A stretch of DNA of 64,000 bases from an uncultured Gemmatimonadales bacterium. GTDB taxonomy: Bacteria; Gemmatimonadota; Gemmatimonadetes; JACCXV01; JAHWKZ01. Positions within the stretch are counted from its first letter, which is position 1; each line of letters begins with the position of its first letter. The stretch covers positions 19,659-83,658 of the forward strand of contig CAMYLR010000021.1 of NCBI GenBank assembly GCA_947259315.1, read 5' to 3'. This document shows, one piece after another, positions 1-9,856 of the stretch. The notes beneath the pieces were generated by a model. That model worked only from the letters and a program-made list of their open reading frames with translations. It ran no database searches and had not been told where the DNA came from. Both the position numbers and the translations under genes were made by a program.

Positions 1-272
1 CCACCGTACACGAGCCCATTGACGATGAAGAACCACATGAGGAAGAAGTGCCACCGCAGACCACCCGCCAACCAGCCGCCGAGCCGCACCGCTTCAGGGA
101 AGCGAGAACCGGCGAACGGGTAGCAGCAGAATGTCCCGCCGCGTTCGGCAAAAGCGGGGTAGGCGTGGAAGATCTGCAAACCGCTGGCGATCATGCCCAG
201 CAACAGGACGGCGTTCAGCCAATGGGTAGCGCGGATGATCCGCGGATGATAGAACTTGACGCGGCGTTCCAT
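1..272 (-). CDS. Cytochrome b561-type membrane protein, partial (runs off the left edge)
   Basis: Only the first 90 or so codons are in the window. The start is the ATG at 270-272; an in-frame stop lies a short way upstream. The N-terminus reads MERRVKFYHPRIIRATHW and continues into a hydrophobic helix (NAVLLLGMIASGLQIF). A second helix begins near residue 70 (WHFFLMWFFIVNGLVYG). The Arg-x-x-His-Trp motif opening the first helix, with a second His (RWHFF) in the next, is the usual heme b ligation pattern of cytochrome b561/DUF4405 proteins. These pass electrons between quinones and periplasmic molybdoenzymes or other partners. The partner gene would lie left of the window. It is divergent from the cupin gene that follows. 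Confidence 0.7.
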   Translation of the reverse strand, partial: MERRVKFYHPRIIRATHWLNAVLLLGMIASGLQIFHAYPAFAERGGTFCCYPFAGSRFPEAVRLGGWLAGGLRWHFFLMWFFIVNGLVYG

Positions 273-371
273 CGGATAGTCCGTGAGCTTGAGGATTGAC
301 CGTGGTCGCGGACCTCAATATGATCCCGCCGAAACACGCCCGCTAACCCGTTCGCCGAAGGGGGGTTGAGG

Positions 372-1061
372 ATGCGACTACGACGACTGATCGATCTGAC
401 TGGATCCGCTCTGCTGCTGGCCATCGTGGCTTGTGCACCCACACCCGAGGAGCCCCCGGCCACGGAGGAGCCCCCCGCATCGCTCCCCGAGCCAGTCGTC
501 ACGTACCAGGGTGGCGAGACGGAAGAGGCCCGCGTCGAGCACGGAGAGCTCATCGTCGATGTCGACGAAGCGCGATTGGCGCTCCATGCTCAGCATCACG
601 CGCACGGAGTGATCGAGACGCGCAGGGTCCCGGGTTCGTTCGAACCCGCGGCGATGACCGAGATCAGCGACTTCGCGCTATCGAAAGACGATCTGGTCGT
701 GATCAACCCCGGCCCCGGCGAGTACGTCCACGTCATGGAGGGACAGCGCCACGGGTACCTGAATCTGACGGTGGGGATTACGTACACCGCGCCCGGCGGC
801 GCCCCACCGATGCACACGCATCTGGGGGAAGAGGCCCACGTGTTGACCAGCAATCAAAAGGTCTTGTACGCCTTGGGGGACGATATCTTTGAGATGACGG
901 GACCCTACGTCGTCAACATTCCGCCGATGGTGCCGCACTCGTTCCAGAACCTGGACGATCAAGTAGCTGAGCTAGTGGTGATCTTCCCAACCAACGTGTG
1001 GGAGTACGACGTGCTCGACTACTTCCCGTTCGCGGATCTCGAATCAATGGAATCGAGGTAG
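372..1061 (+). CDS. Cupin-domain lipoprotein
   Basis: A 229-residue protein. A TTG six bases upstream is in frame, but the ATG at 372 gives a clean lipoprotein signal: Arg-rich n-region, hydrophobic stretch and lipobox (LLAIVAC), then a Pro/Glu-rich linker. The C-terminal half is a cupin beta-barrel. The stretch from about residue 130 (GGAPPMHTHLGEEAHVL) carries the spaced His/Glu metal ligands of cupin motif 1, and VPHSFQN near residue 185 is motif 2. It probably binds a metal in the periplasm; the substrate is unknown. It lies 3 bp upstream of the MscS gene and is probably cotranscribed with it. Confidence 0.75.
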   Translation: MRLRRLIDLTGSALLLAIVACAPTPEEPPATEEPPASLPEPVVTYQGGETEEARVEHGELIVDVDEARLALHAQHHAHGVIETRRVPGSFEPAAMTEISDFALSKDDLVVINPGPGEYVHVMEGQRHGYLNLTVGITYTAPGGAPPMHTHLGEEAHVLTSNQKVLYALGDDIFEMTGPYVVNIPPMVPHSFQNLDDQVAELVVIFPTNVWEYDVLDYFPFADLESMESR

Positions 1062-1064
1062 CCG

Positions 1065-1934
1065 GTGGACGTCCTGCAACAGGTCGTGGAACGGTTGCGC
1101 GCCGAGTTCGCGCCCGACGCGGTGAGCGCGCAACTGACGAGCTTCCTCGTCAACGCCTTGACAGCGCTCGTGACGTTGACGGTGTTCATTGTCGTCTGGA
1201 TGACATTGCGCGCATTCCTGCGCCGCGTCTTCGCCCGCTCTCGGCTCGACGAGACCGCCCAGGGCTTCGCGCTGACGGTGCTCCGCTACTTTGTGCTTCT
1301 GATCGGCATCGTGGCTGCCCTCGGTGCGTTCGGCGTCAACACCGCATCGCTTGTCACGAGCGTCGGCGTGCTCGGTCTGACGATCGGGTTCGCGGCTCGA
1401 GACGCGCTGTCAAACATCATCTCAGGAATCTTCATTTTCTGGGACCGACCTTTCGTGATTGGCGACTTAATCGAGGTCGGCGACCATTACGGTCGGGTTG
1501 ATCGCATCACGATGCGCTCGACGCGGGTGATCACAAACGATGGCAAGATGCTCGCCATCCCGAACAACGAGATGGTCAACTCGATCGTCGCTTCTTACAC
1601 CAATTTCCCGAACCTGCGCCTCGACATCGCCGTCACTGTGGCGGTCGATACGAACCTCGGGGAAGCGCGCAGGGTGCTGATCGATCTAGTCGCTCACGAC
1701 GACGACTTCCTGAAAGAACCACCGCCGCGGGTCGTGGTGACTGCGCTCAACGACTACAACGTGGCGCTGGAGCTCCAGGTGTGGCTCGAGCATGAGCGCA
1801 GCCACGTCACGAAGCGCTTTGCGCTGCGCGAGGCAGCGTTTGAGGCGTTGAACGCAGCCGGGATCGAAATGCCGTTCGAGACGCTGGCGCTGCAACCGAT
1901 CGAGGTTGGCAGCAAGACTAGCGAAACGAACTGA
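1065..1934 (+). CDS. MscS-family small-conductance mechanosensitive channel
   Basis: A 289-residue inner-membrane protein with a GTG start just after the cupin gene. Hydrophobic helices lie near residues 20-45 and 65-85. The pore-lining helix follows (TSVGVLGLTIGFAARDAL), then the MscS beta-domain signature (FIFWDRPFVIGDLIEVGD) and GRVDRITMRSTRVIT with the NNEMVNS motif. The C-terminal alpha/beta domain is complete, so the length matches small MscS homologues of E. coli type. Such channels open under membrane tension to release solutes during hypo-osmotic shock. It converges with the carboxyltransferase gene, whose stop abuts its own. Confidence 0.9.
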   Translation: MDVLQQVVERLRAEFAPDAVSAQLTSFLVNALTALVTLTVFIVVWMTLRAFLRRVFARSRLDETAQGFALTVLRYFVLLIGIVAALGAFGVNTASLVTSVGVLGLTIGFAARDALSNIISGIFIFWDRPFVIGDLIEVGDHYGRVDRITMRSTRVITNDGKMLAIPNNEMVNSIVASYTNFPNLRLDIAVTVAVDTNLGEARRVLIDLVAHDDDFLKEPPPRVVVTALNDYNVALELQVWLEHERSHVTKRFALREAAFEALNAAGIEMPFETLALQPIEVGSKTSETN

Positions 1935-3569
<1,635 letters not shown>

Positions 3570-3628
3570 GGCCGTGGAGTGAAGATATCTCGGGTCCTCT
3601 AGGACGCTAGCGAACGACTCATCGAATC

Positions 3629-3683
3629 GTTCAAGGATTGTTCAACCCTCCGCAACGATCTGTTCACAACTCACCAATAGAAT
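3629..3683 (+). promoter_or_regulatory. PHO-box-like direct repeats and -10 element upstream of the TonB receptor
   Basis: GTTCA repeats begin at 3629, 3640 and 3662, spaced 11 and 22 bp. The last (GTTCACAAC) ends 7 bp before a TAGAAT hexamer at 3678-3683. Eleven-bp direct repeats ending near the -10 box, with no good -35, are how PhoB/PhoP sites are arranged in several phyla. Regulator identity is inference. The rest of the 3570-3841 gap holds the leader with a GAAGGAG ribosome-binding site before the ATG at 3842. Confidence 0.4.
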
Positions 3684-3841
3684 AGTGCCATACGACTCCC
3701 GGCCGGCGGGGACAACCGGTCTGGGGGCGATACGGAACCGGGCGGACGCCGTCATGTCAACCGCAGGCGACGGCGTCGCGCCCGCTTTCCACACAAAACC
3801 GACCCGCCTTACGTAACGGGTAGACGAAGGAGAAATGAAAC

Positions 3842-6643
3842 ATGAGGCACACGCGTCCGTTGCTGATCACCGCACTCGCCATAGCGGCAGCCCTGGCGCC
3901 ACTAGCGACTTCAAATGCCCAGGAAGTTCTTCAAGGCAGCGTCTTCGACGCCTCCACCGGTGAACCGCTGATCGGTGCCCAGGTAGCGATCGAAGGCACC
4001 GACAGCGGTGCGATCACCGATGTCGACGGCCGCTACCGGCTTCAGCTTCATCCGGGTTCGTATGACCTCCGGGTCGTGTACCTCGGGTATCGTGACAAGA
4101 TCGTCGAGGGCGTCACCGTTGAGCCGGCTGGAGTGACCTTCCAGGACGTCGCCCTCGAGCCCGATGTGATTCAAACCGAAGAGATCGAGGTCGTGATCTC
4201 GGCCGAGGCCGAACGTGGATCGATCATCGGCGCGCTCGCCCGGCAACGGCGGTCGACCAACGTCGTCAACGGGATATCGGCCGAAGAGATCGCCGGTGCT
4301 CCCGCATCGAACGCGGCGGATGCGATCAAGCGCGTCTCGAGCACGTCGCTGGTCGACAATCGTTACGTCTACGTGCGCGGTCTGGGCGAGCGGTACAGCG
4401 TCTCTCAGGTCGACGGCAGCACGCTGCCGACGCCGGAACCCGAAAAGCGCGTGCTCCCGCTCGACATCTTCCCGGCCAACATGGTCGAGAGCTTGTTCAC
4501 CGTGAAGTCGTACACCGCCGATCTACCAGGCGATTTCGCCGGCGGGTTGATCGACATCCAGACGAAGGACATCCCCGAATACGGCTTCTTCACGTTCAGC
4601 ACCGGCGTCGGGTACAACAGCAACCTGAGCGACATGAACCGGCTCGACTACGAGGGCAGCGACCTCGATTGGCTCGGGTTCGACAACGGTGCGCGATTGT
4701 TGCCCAAGGGGTTTCCTGACCGGATCCCGCCGAGCGCAACCGATGGTGAGCGCGCCGATCTCCACAGCCGCTTCGACGGTGATTTTGTGCTGTCCTCGGA
4801 GTCGATCGGGTTTGGCGACGTCAACAAGTCGTTCAGCATGTCGACCGGCAGCCCGGTGAACTGGTTCGGAAAAGAGGGCGGTTACCTGCTCGGTGTCAAC
4901 TACTCGATCTCGACCAACGCCCGCGAGCAAGAGGAGTTCTTCCCGACGCTCGAGGAAGGCCGCGACCAGTACGACTTCGACACGACGATCGGCACCCGTG
5001 AGGTATCGTGGGGCGCAATCGGCAGCTACAGCATCAACACGTCGCCGACGAGCCGACTCTCGTTCAAGACGATGGTCACCCACAGTGGTGACGACGAAGC
5101 GCGCTTCGTGGAGGGGCCGTTCGACCAATCGACCAGCGGCTTTGGGCAGATCACCCGCTTTCAGTTCATTGAACGGACACTGGTCAACACCAAGACGACA
5201 TACGAGCAGAAATCGGGCTGGCTCGGCGACTCCAAGTTGACGTGGGACGGCTCGTACGCGCTCGCGCAGCGCGAGGAGCCCGACACGCGGCAGACGTCTT
5301 TTGTCGCCACCGAAGAAGGCGGTGAGTTCTTCTTCAACGAAGCCGGCAACAACAGCCGCTTTTTCTCAAATTTGACCGACCACATGTTCCAAGGTGGGAT
5401 CAAGTCCGAGAGCCAATTCGATCTGTTTGGCGACCGCGCTGTGCTCGACACAGGGGTTCGGGGGGGATACCGGACGCGTGACTTCGAGGCCCGGAGATTT
5501 GCCTACGAAGGCGCTCGGTCCAGCGTGCGGTCACTCCCCCCGACCGAGCTGTTTACTAGCGACAACATCCGCACCGGGAACATCGAGTTCCTCGACGTTA
5601 CCGAGCCCAACGACGAGTACGACGCGACCGAGCTCACCGCCGCCGGATACGGAAGCTTGCGGCTCGGTCTGTCGTCGACCGTGGCGTTGACCTCGGGCCT
5701 CCGGGTCGAGTACAACGACACCGACGTCGAGTCGTTCGACCCGCGGACGGCGACCAAGATCACCGCGCTCAGCGCCGATCTCACCACCTGGGAGTTTCTA
5801 CCCTCGGTGGCGATGCAGTGGGACGCGACGCCGCAGCAGACGGTCCGCGCCGGGGTGGCGCGTACGATCGTCCGACCCCAGTTCCGTGAGCTCGCTCCGT
5901 TCCGTTATGACAACTATCTGGAGTCGACGCTCGGCAACCCGTTTCTCGAGAACGGTGAGATCTACAACATCGATGCCCGGTGGTCGTGGTACCCGACGCT
6001 CGGAGAAGTGCTCTCGTTCGGCGCATTCTACAAGATCTTCAACGACCCGATTGAGATCGTTCGCCTTCCGACCGGCGGCGCGAGCCTCGGCACACCCGAG
6101 CCGTACAACGGCCCGTCCGCCGAGACGTACGGATTCGAGATCGAGCTTCGAAACGATCTCGGTCGATGGACGCCTCTCACCGGTCTTGGTATCACCGCCA
6201 ACCTGACGATCGCTGAGTCGAACGTCGATCAGGATGAGCCGGTGGAAGTGTTCAGCGGCGGCAGCAGCAGCGATACGGCGACAATTCTCGACCCGGCCGT
6301 GTTCACCAACGCTTCGCGGCCGATGGTGAACCAGTCTGACTTCCTCATCAACGCGTCGCTGAACTACGCGACACCGGGCGGCCGCTCCGAAGTGACGTTG
6401 CTCTACAACGGCGTCGGGGAGCGACTCTCGCAGGTCGGAGTCCAGGGATTCGACGACATCTTCGAGCAGACGCGTCACGTGTTCGACTTGACGTTCGAAC
6501 AACGCATCAACGGTGCGTTCAATCTCAAGTTCGCGCTCGCCAACCTCACCGACGAGCCGTACGAGTTCAAGATCGGAGACGACACGACCGAGAAGTACAA
6601 GTCGGGCCGGGAAGGCTCCGTGAAGATCTCTTACTCGTTCTGA
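3842..6643 (+). CDS. TonB-dependent receptor with N-terminal carboxypeptidase-regulatory-like domain
   Basis: A 933-residue outer-membrane receptor. A Sec signal peptide (MRHTRPLLITALAIAAALA) ends near residue 27. Residues 30-110 form a CarboxypepD_reg-like beta-sandwich (VFDASTGEPLIGAQVAIEGT). The plug follows (VVNGISAEEIAGAPASNAADA, then YVYVRGLGERYSVSQVDGS). The remainder is a 22-strand barrel ending in the aromatic C-terminus VKISYSF expected for BAM insertion. The organisation matches SusC-like or Proteobacterial oar-type receptors. The ligand is unknown. It is followed 50 bp later by a lipoprotein gene, a pairing suggesting that the lipoprotein captures ligand for the receptor. PHO-box-like repeats upstream hint at phosphate control. 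Confidence 0.9.
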   Translation: MRHTRPLLITALAIAAALAPLATSNAQEVLQGSVFDASTGEPLIGAQVAIEGTDSGAITDVDGRYRLQLHPGSYDLRVVYLGYRDKIVEGVTVEPAGVTFQDVALEPDVIQTEEIEVVISAEAERGSIIGALARQRRSTNVVNGISAEEIAGAPASNAADAIKRVSSTSLVDNRYVYVRGLGERYSVSQVDGSTLPTPEPEKRVLPLDIFPANMVESLFTVKSYTADLPGDFAGGLIDIQTKDIPEYGFFTFSTGVGYNSNLSDMNRLDYEGSDLDWLGFDNGARLLPKGFPDRIPPSATDGERADLHSRFDGDFVLSSESIGFGDVNKSFSMSTGSPVNWFGKEGGYLLGVNYSISTNAREQEEFFPTLEEGRDQYDFDTTIGTREVSWGAIGSYSINTSPTSRLSFKTMVTHSGDDEARFVEGPFDQSTSGFGQITRFQFIERTLVNTKTTYEQKSGWLGDSKLTWDGSYALAQREEPDTRQTSFVATEEGGEFFFNEAGNNSRFFSNLTDHMFQGGIKSESQFDLFGDRAVLDTGVRGGYRTRDFEARRFAYEGARSSVRSLPPTELFTSDNIRTGNIEFLDVTEPNDEYDATELTAAGYGSLRLGLSSTVALTSGLRVEYNDTDVESFDPRTATKITALSADLTTWEFLPSVAMQWDATPQQTVRAGVARTIVRPQFRELAPFRYDNYLESTLGNPFLENGEIYNIDARWSWYPTLGEVLSFGAFYKIFNDPIEIVRLPTGGASLGTPEPYNGPSAETYGFEIELRNDLGRWTPLTGLGITANLTIAESNVDQDEPVEVFSGGSSSDTATILDPAVFTNASRPMVNQSDFLINASLNYATPGGRSEVTLLYNGVGERLSQVGVQGFDDIFEQTRHVFDLTFEQRINGAFNLKFALANLTDEPYEFKIGDDTTEKYKSGREGSVKISYSF

Positions 6644-6693
6644 CGGTTTGCGATCTCGATAATCACAAGCACAAAGGAGAGGGAAAAACCAGT

Positions 6694-8148
6694 ATGAAGC
6701 ATTTAGCACGTAAGCTCGTACCGTTTGTACTCGGTGGTCTCGTCGCCATCACGCTCGTAGCGTGCAACGACGACGACGATGGCCCAGTTGGAAACGGCGG
6801 AAACGGCGGCAATGGTGGTAACGGTGGCTCCAACGTCGTCGTCCTGACTGGCGACATTCGCGGGACCCGGACCCTCTCGCCCGATTCGATCTACGTCATC
6901 GAAGGCTTCCTCGAGGTGCAACCCGGCGGCACGTTGATCGTCCCGGCGGGCACCGACTTGATCAGCGATACCAACACGCGTGGCTCGATCGTCACGCTAG
7001 CGGCGGTGGGCGACGACCCGAGCGGGCGGCTCGTCGTACAGGGGACCGCCGCCGCGCCGGTGATCTTTCGGCCCGGTACGGCGGCGCAAGCTGCCGCCGG
7101 TCTAGTGCCGGCTCAAGCCGAAAGCTGTGACCGTGGTGAAGCCGGCGGGATCGTGATGCACGGCGAAGCACCGATCAACCCGCTCGGCGGAACCGCCGTA
7201 TCGGAGGGCGTAGCGCGTCCGTTCGGCGGCGACAACCCGGCTGACAACAGCGGCGACATCCAGTACCTGGTGATCCTCTGCGGTGGCGTCAAGGTGACGC
7301 CCGATAACGAGATCAACGGGCTCACGATGGCCGGTGTGGGCAGCGGGACGCGCGTCAGCTTCGTCCAGGCCCACCTTATCGCCGACGATGGCTTTGAGTG
7401 GTTCGGCGGCACCGTCAACGGTGACCACCTCGTCAGCTCTGGTAACGACGACGACGCGTTCGACTGCGACTTCGGCTGGAACGGCACGGTGCAGTTCTTC
7501 GTGGCCGTCCAGGATCCGGGTCTAGCCAACCGCGGTATGGAGTGCGACAACGACGGTAACGGCAGCGACAACGCACCGATCACCGAGCCCACGATGCTCA
7601 ACGGCACGTGGATCGGCACCGGCGTGGAGCGCGCCAACAGCGAGACCAACGACGGTCTCTACCTGCGGCGGAACTCGGCACCAAAGATCAACAACGTCAT
7701 CATCTCCAACTTCGGCAACATCGGCATCGTCGTCGACGGCAGCGCGTCGAAGAACCAGGCGATGACCGGTAACTTGATCGTCGATCACGCCCTGTTCTTC
7801 AACAATCTGCGTCTTGCGGCACCCGCCAACCTGCAGGTCGCGCAGGGTGACCCCCTGACGAACATCAGCTTCCGGTTGAGCGGTGAGTACACCTCGACCG
7901 ATGTGCCGTCTGCGTTCGGTGGAGGGACGTACATCGAAGGCGATCCGCTGTTCCCCACACCAGTGAGCAATGCATGGTCCGGGGCCTGTCCGAACCTGGT
8001 GCCCGGCGCCGGCTCGCCGGCGCTCGATGCGGCCAACGCCACGACGCCGAGCGGACCGGGCGTCGTCGACGGTTCCGCGAACTACCTCGGTGCGTTCGGC
8101 GGTGTCGACTGGATGTGCCAATGGACGCTCTGGCAGCAAGCTCAGTAA
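6694..8148 (+). CDS. Beta-helix-like surface lipoprotein paired with the TonB receptor
   Basis: A 484-residue protein with a good AAAGGAGAGGG ribosome-binding site. The signal ends in a lipobox (AITLVAC). An Asp run (NDDDDGP), which may act as an outer-membrane sorting signal, and a Gly-Asn repeat linker of about 15 residues follow. The body begins with VVVLTGDIRGTRTLSPDS and the turn-rich strands VIEGFLEVQPGGTLIVPAGT typical of right-handed beta-helix proteins. Asp/Asn-rich segments (GNDDDAFDCDFGWNGTVQFF) could bind calcium. Homologues of this type sit beside TonB receptors in other Gram-negatives, and here the gene is co-directional with one. The ligand is not known to me. Confidence 0.6.
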   Translation: MKHLARKLVPFVLGGLVAITLVACNDDDDGPVGNGGNGGNGGNGGSNVVVLTGDIRGTRTLSPDSIYVIEGFLEVQPGGTLIVPAGTDLISDTNTRGSIVTLAAVGDDPSGRLVVQGTAAAPVIFRPGTAAQAAAGLVPAQAESCDRGEAGGIVMHGEAPINPLGGTAVSEGVARPFGGDNPADNSGDIQYLVILCGGVKVTPDNEINGLTMAGVGSGTRVSFVQAHLIADDGFEWFGGTVNGDHLVSSGNDDDAFDCDFGWNGTVQFFVAVQDPGLANRGMECDNDGNGSDNAPITEPTMLNGTWIGTGVERANSETNDGLYLRRNSAPKINNVIISNFGNIGIVVDGSASKNQAMTGNLIVDHALFFNNLRLAAPANLQVAQGDPLTNISFRLSGEYTSTDVPSAFGGGTYIEGDPLFPTPVSNAWSGACPNLVPGAGSPALDAANATTPSGPGVVDGSANYLGAFGGVDWMCQWTLWQQAQ

Positions 8149-8786
8149 CACGGCAAGACTGCGGGGGCTACCCGAACCGGGGGGGGCGTGCTCGACGCCG
8201 CTCCTCTCGGTTCCCCGCGGTGATAGGTGGCCTGATGTTGGCGCTTGGTTGCGGCCTGGGGAGCGACCCTGAGGCCAACCAGGCCACCGTATTGCCGGTC
8301 CCGGAGCCGATCCCCGGGATCAATTACGAGATAAAGCGCCTACCGCCCGAGCAGCTCGAGCTGACGGGCGCTGCGAAAAGCCTCAACGACCTACTCCGAA
8401 CGATCGAACGGGCGATCGGCGAGCGCGACACGACGCGCTTGTTCGACTTGATGGTCACCGAGCGTGAGTACCGGCAGATCTTGTTCCCGGCGTTCCCTGC
8501 CGCCCATCCACCGATCAATGCCGATTTCGCTTCTATCTGGGTCAACCACTTCAGCGACGCCTACCGCGGACTGCACCAAGTCGAGCGACAGTATGGTGGC
8601 AAGGATGTGCGGATCGAGAACGTGGCGTTCGAGGCCCCTGATCAGGACTTCGTAAACTTCGTGTTGCACGAGACGAGCCGCGTCGACGTCGTGATCGACG
8701 GTCAACGGCACGAGAGGATGCGGCTGTTTGGATCGGTCTTCCGGGTCGGCGATCAGTGGAAGGTGCTTTCCTACCCCGAGCTGTAG
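8121..8786 (+). CDS. Lipoprotein of unknown function
   Basis: The predicted signal (FPAVIGGLMLALGC) ends in a lipobox. The nearest start that keeps positive charges ahead of the hydrophobic stretch is the ATG at 8121, which overlaps the previous gene by 28 bp. A GTG at 8220 is the alternative but leaves no charged n-region; no strong ribosome-binding site settles it. After a Pro-rich linker the mature domain contains helices (LNDLLRTIERAIGERDTTRLF) and beta strands (RLFGSVFRVGDQWKVLSYPEL) in an order reminiscent of NTF2/SnoaL-like folds. I do not recognise a specific family. It converges with the next, minus-strand gene. Confidence 0.55.
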   Translation: MDALAASSVTRQDCGGYPNRGGRARRRSSRFPAVIGGLMLALGCGLGSDPEANQATVLPVPEPIPGINYEIKRLPPEQLELTGAAKSLNDLLRTIERAIGERDTTRLFDLMVTEREYRQILFPAFPAAHPPINADFASIWVNHFSDAYRGLHQVERQYGGKDVRIENVAFEAPDQDFVNFVLHETSRVDVVIDGQRHERMRLFGSVFRVGDQWKVLSYPEL

Positions 8787-8805
8787 CAGTCCTCTAGAAA
8801 GCTCC

Positions 8806-9708
8806 TCACTCCGCGATCTCGTATCCCGGTGCCGTTGGGACGACGGTTGCACCGGGAGCGATCTGGCGACCCTCGAAGTAGCCGGCGATCTGGTCGGAGA
8901 TTCCGTACTTGCCGCTCGCCCGCCGGCGCTCGTTCAGCAAACGCCAGATGTTCCACTCGTCGTGGCTTCCGAGACTGAAGTTGACGCCGGCGCGAATCGT
9001 GTAGTAACGAAAGAAATCGTTGCGTCGCCGGACACGCTCGGCCTTCTCGGCGTCGCCTTCTAGAGGATCTCCATGCTCGTCGTGGAACGGCGGATCGAAT
9101 GCGGCACGGAAGTCCTCGTCCATGGCGTACTTGCGCGCGAAGTACTCCTCGACACCGGCGGTCCACGTGCGCGATCCGCCCTCGGTAAAGAAACCCCGCA
9201 CGTCACTCGGGCTCATAAAGTAGAAAGCGTCCCACCGCCGACCGGTGTTATCGACGTCGTCCTCGACCATGATGCGCGTCCACATCCGCATGTAGTCACC
9301 GCCGCTGGGCGGCGATTCGGCGAACAGCTTATCGATATCGATCGAGATCCCGCGTTCTTTTGACAACGTCGCCGCGTGGCGGTTCATGAGCCCGGTCCCC
9401 TCTTTTGATTCCATCTGATAACGGCCCGGGTTCAGGACCCAGAATCGATGCCCCCAGTCCTCCATGAGGCGCCGGGCGACGTGATCGGCGATCTCGACGT
9501 TGGTCGAGAAGTGGCTCCCGACGCGACCGCTGAGCGGCGTGCTCAGGAACACCATCACGTCATCGGCGGCCTTGGCGCGGGCGATATCGTACTCGAGGAG
9601 TGCGATCTGGCGCTCGAATAAATCGTACCAGATGCCAGCCTGCCACCGATACTGCATCGGAAAGCCTTCGACCGGGAATCCCGTTTCATACCTTGCTTCG
9701 CCTGTCAT
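8806..9708 (-). CDS. Hypothetical protein with a possible nucleotide-binding (NDT-like) fold
   Basis: The ATG at 9706-9708 is preceded by GGAGGCGA, which decides this start over an in-frame ATG farther upstream. The product is a soluble 300-residue protein without signal or membrane segments. A hydrophobic strand (DDVMVFLSTPLSGRVGSHFS) is followed by an NVEIADHVARRL helix and a second strand (FWVLNPGRYQM). This order is loosely like nucleoside 2-deoxyribosyltransferase or TIR-like folds, but I see no diagnostic catalytic motif. Aromatic-rich helices (RNDFFRYYTIRAGVNFSLG) fill the C-terminal half. Function unknown. Confidence 0.6.
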   Translation of the reverse strand: MTGEARYETGFPVEGFPMQYRWQAGIWYDLFERQIALLEYDIARAKAADDVMVFLSTPLSGRVGSHFSTNVEIADHVARRLMEDWGHRFWVLNPGRYQMESKEGTGLMNRHAATLSKERGISIDIDKLFAESPPSGGDYMRMWTRIMVEDDVDNTGRRWDAFYFMSPSDVRGFFTEGGSRTWTAGVEEYFARKYAMDEDFRAAFDPPFHDEHGDPLEGDAEKAERVRRRNDFFRYYTIRAGVNFSLGSHDEWNIWRLLNERRRASGKYGISDQIAGYFEGRQIAPGATVVPTAPGYEIAE

Positions 9709-9856
9709 TCGCCTCCGTTCCTCGTCACTCCGCACGGTCCCTCTGCTAAGGCGACAGATTAGATCACGGCCCGCGTCGCGACCATCGACAATAAGCTGAT
9801 CCAGGACTACCCTTTTTGCGCCTCCAGGCACCGTCCTTTTCTAGCGGGGTCGCGAT

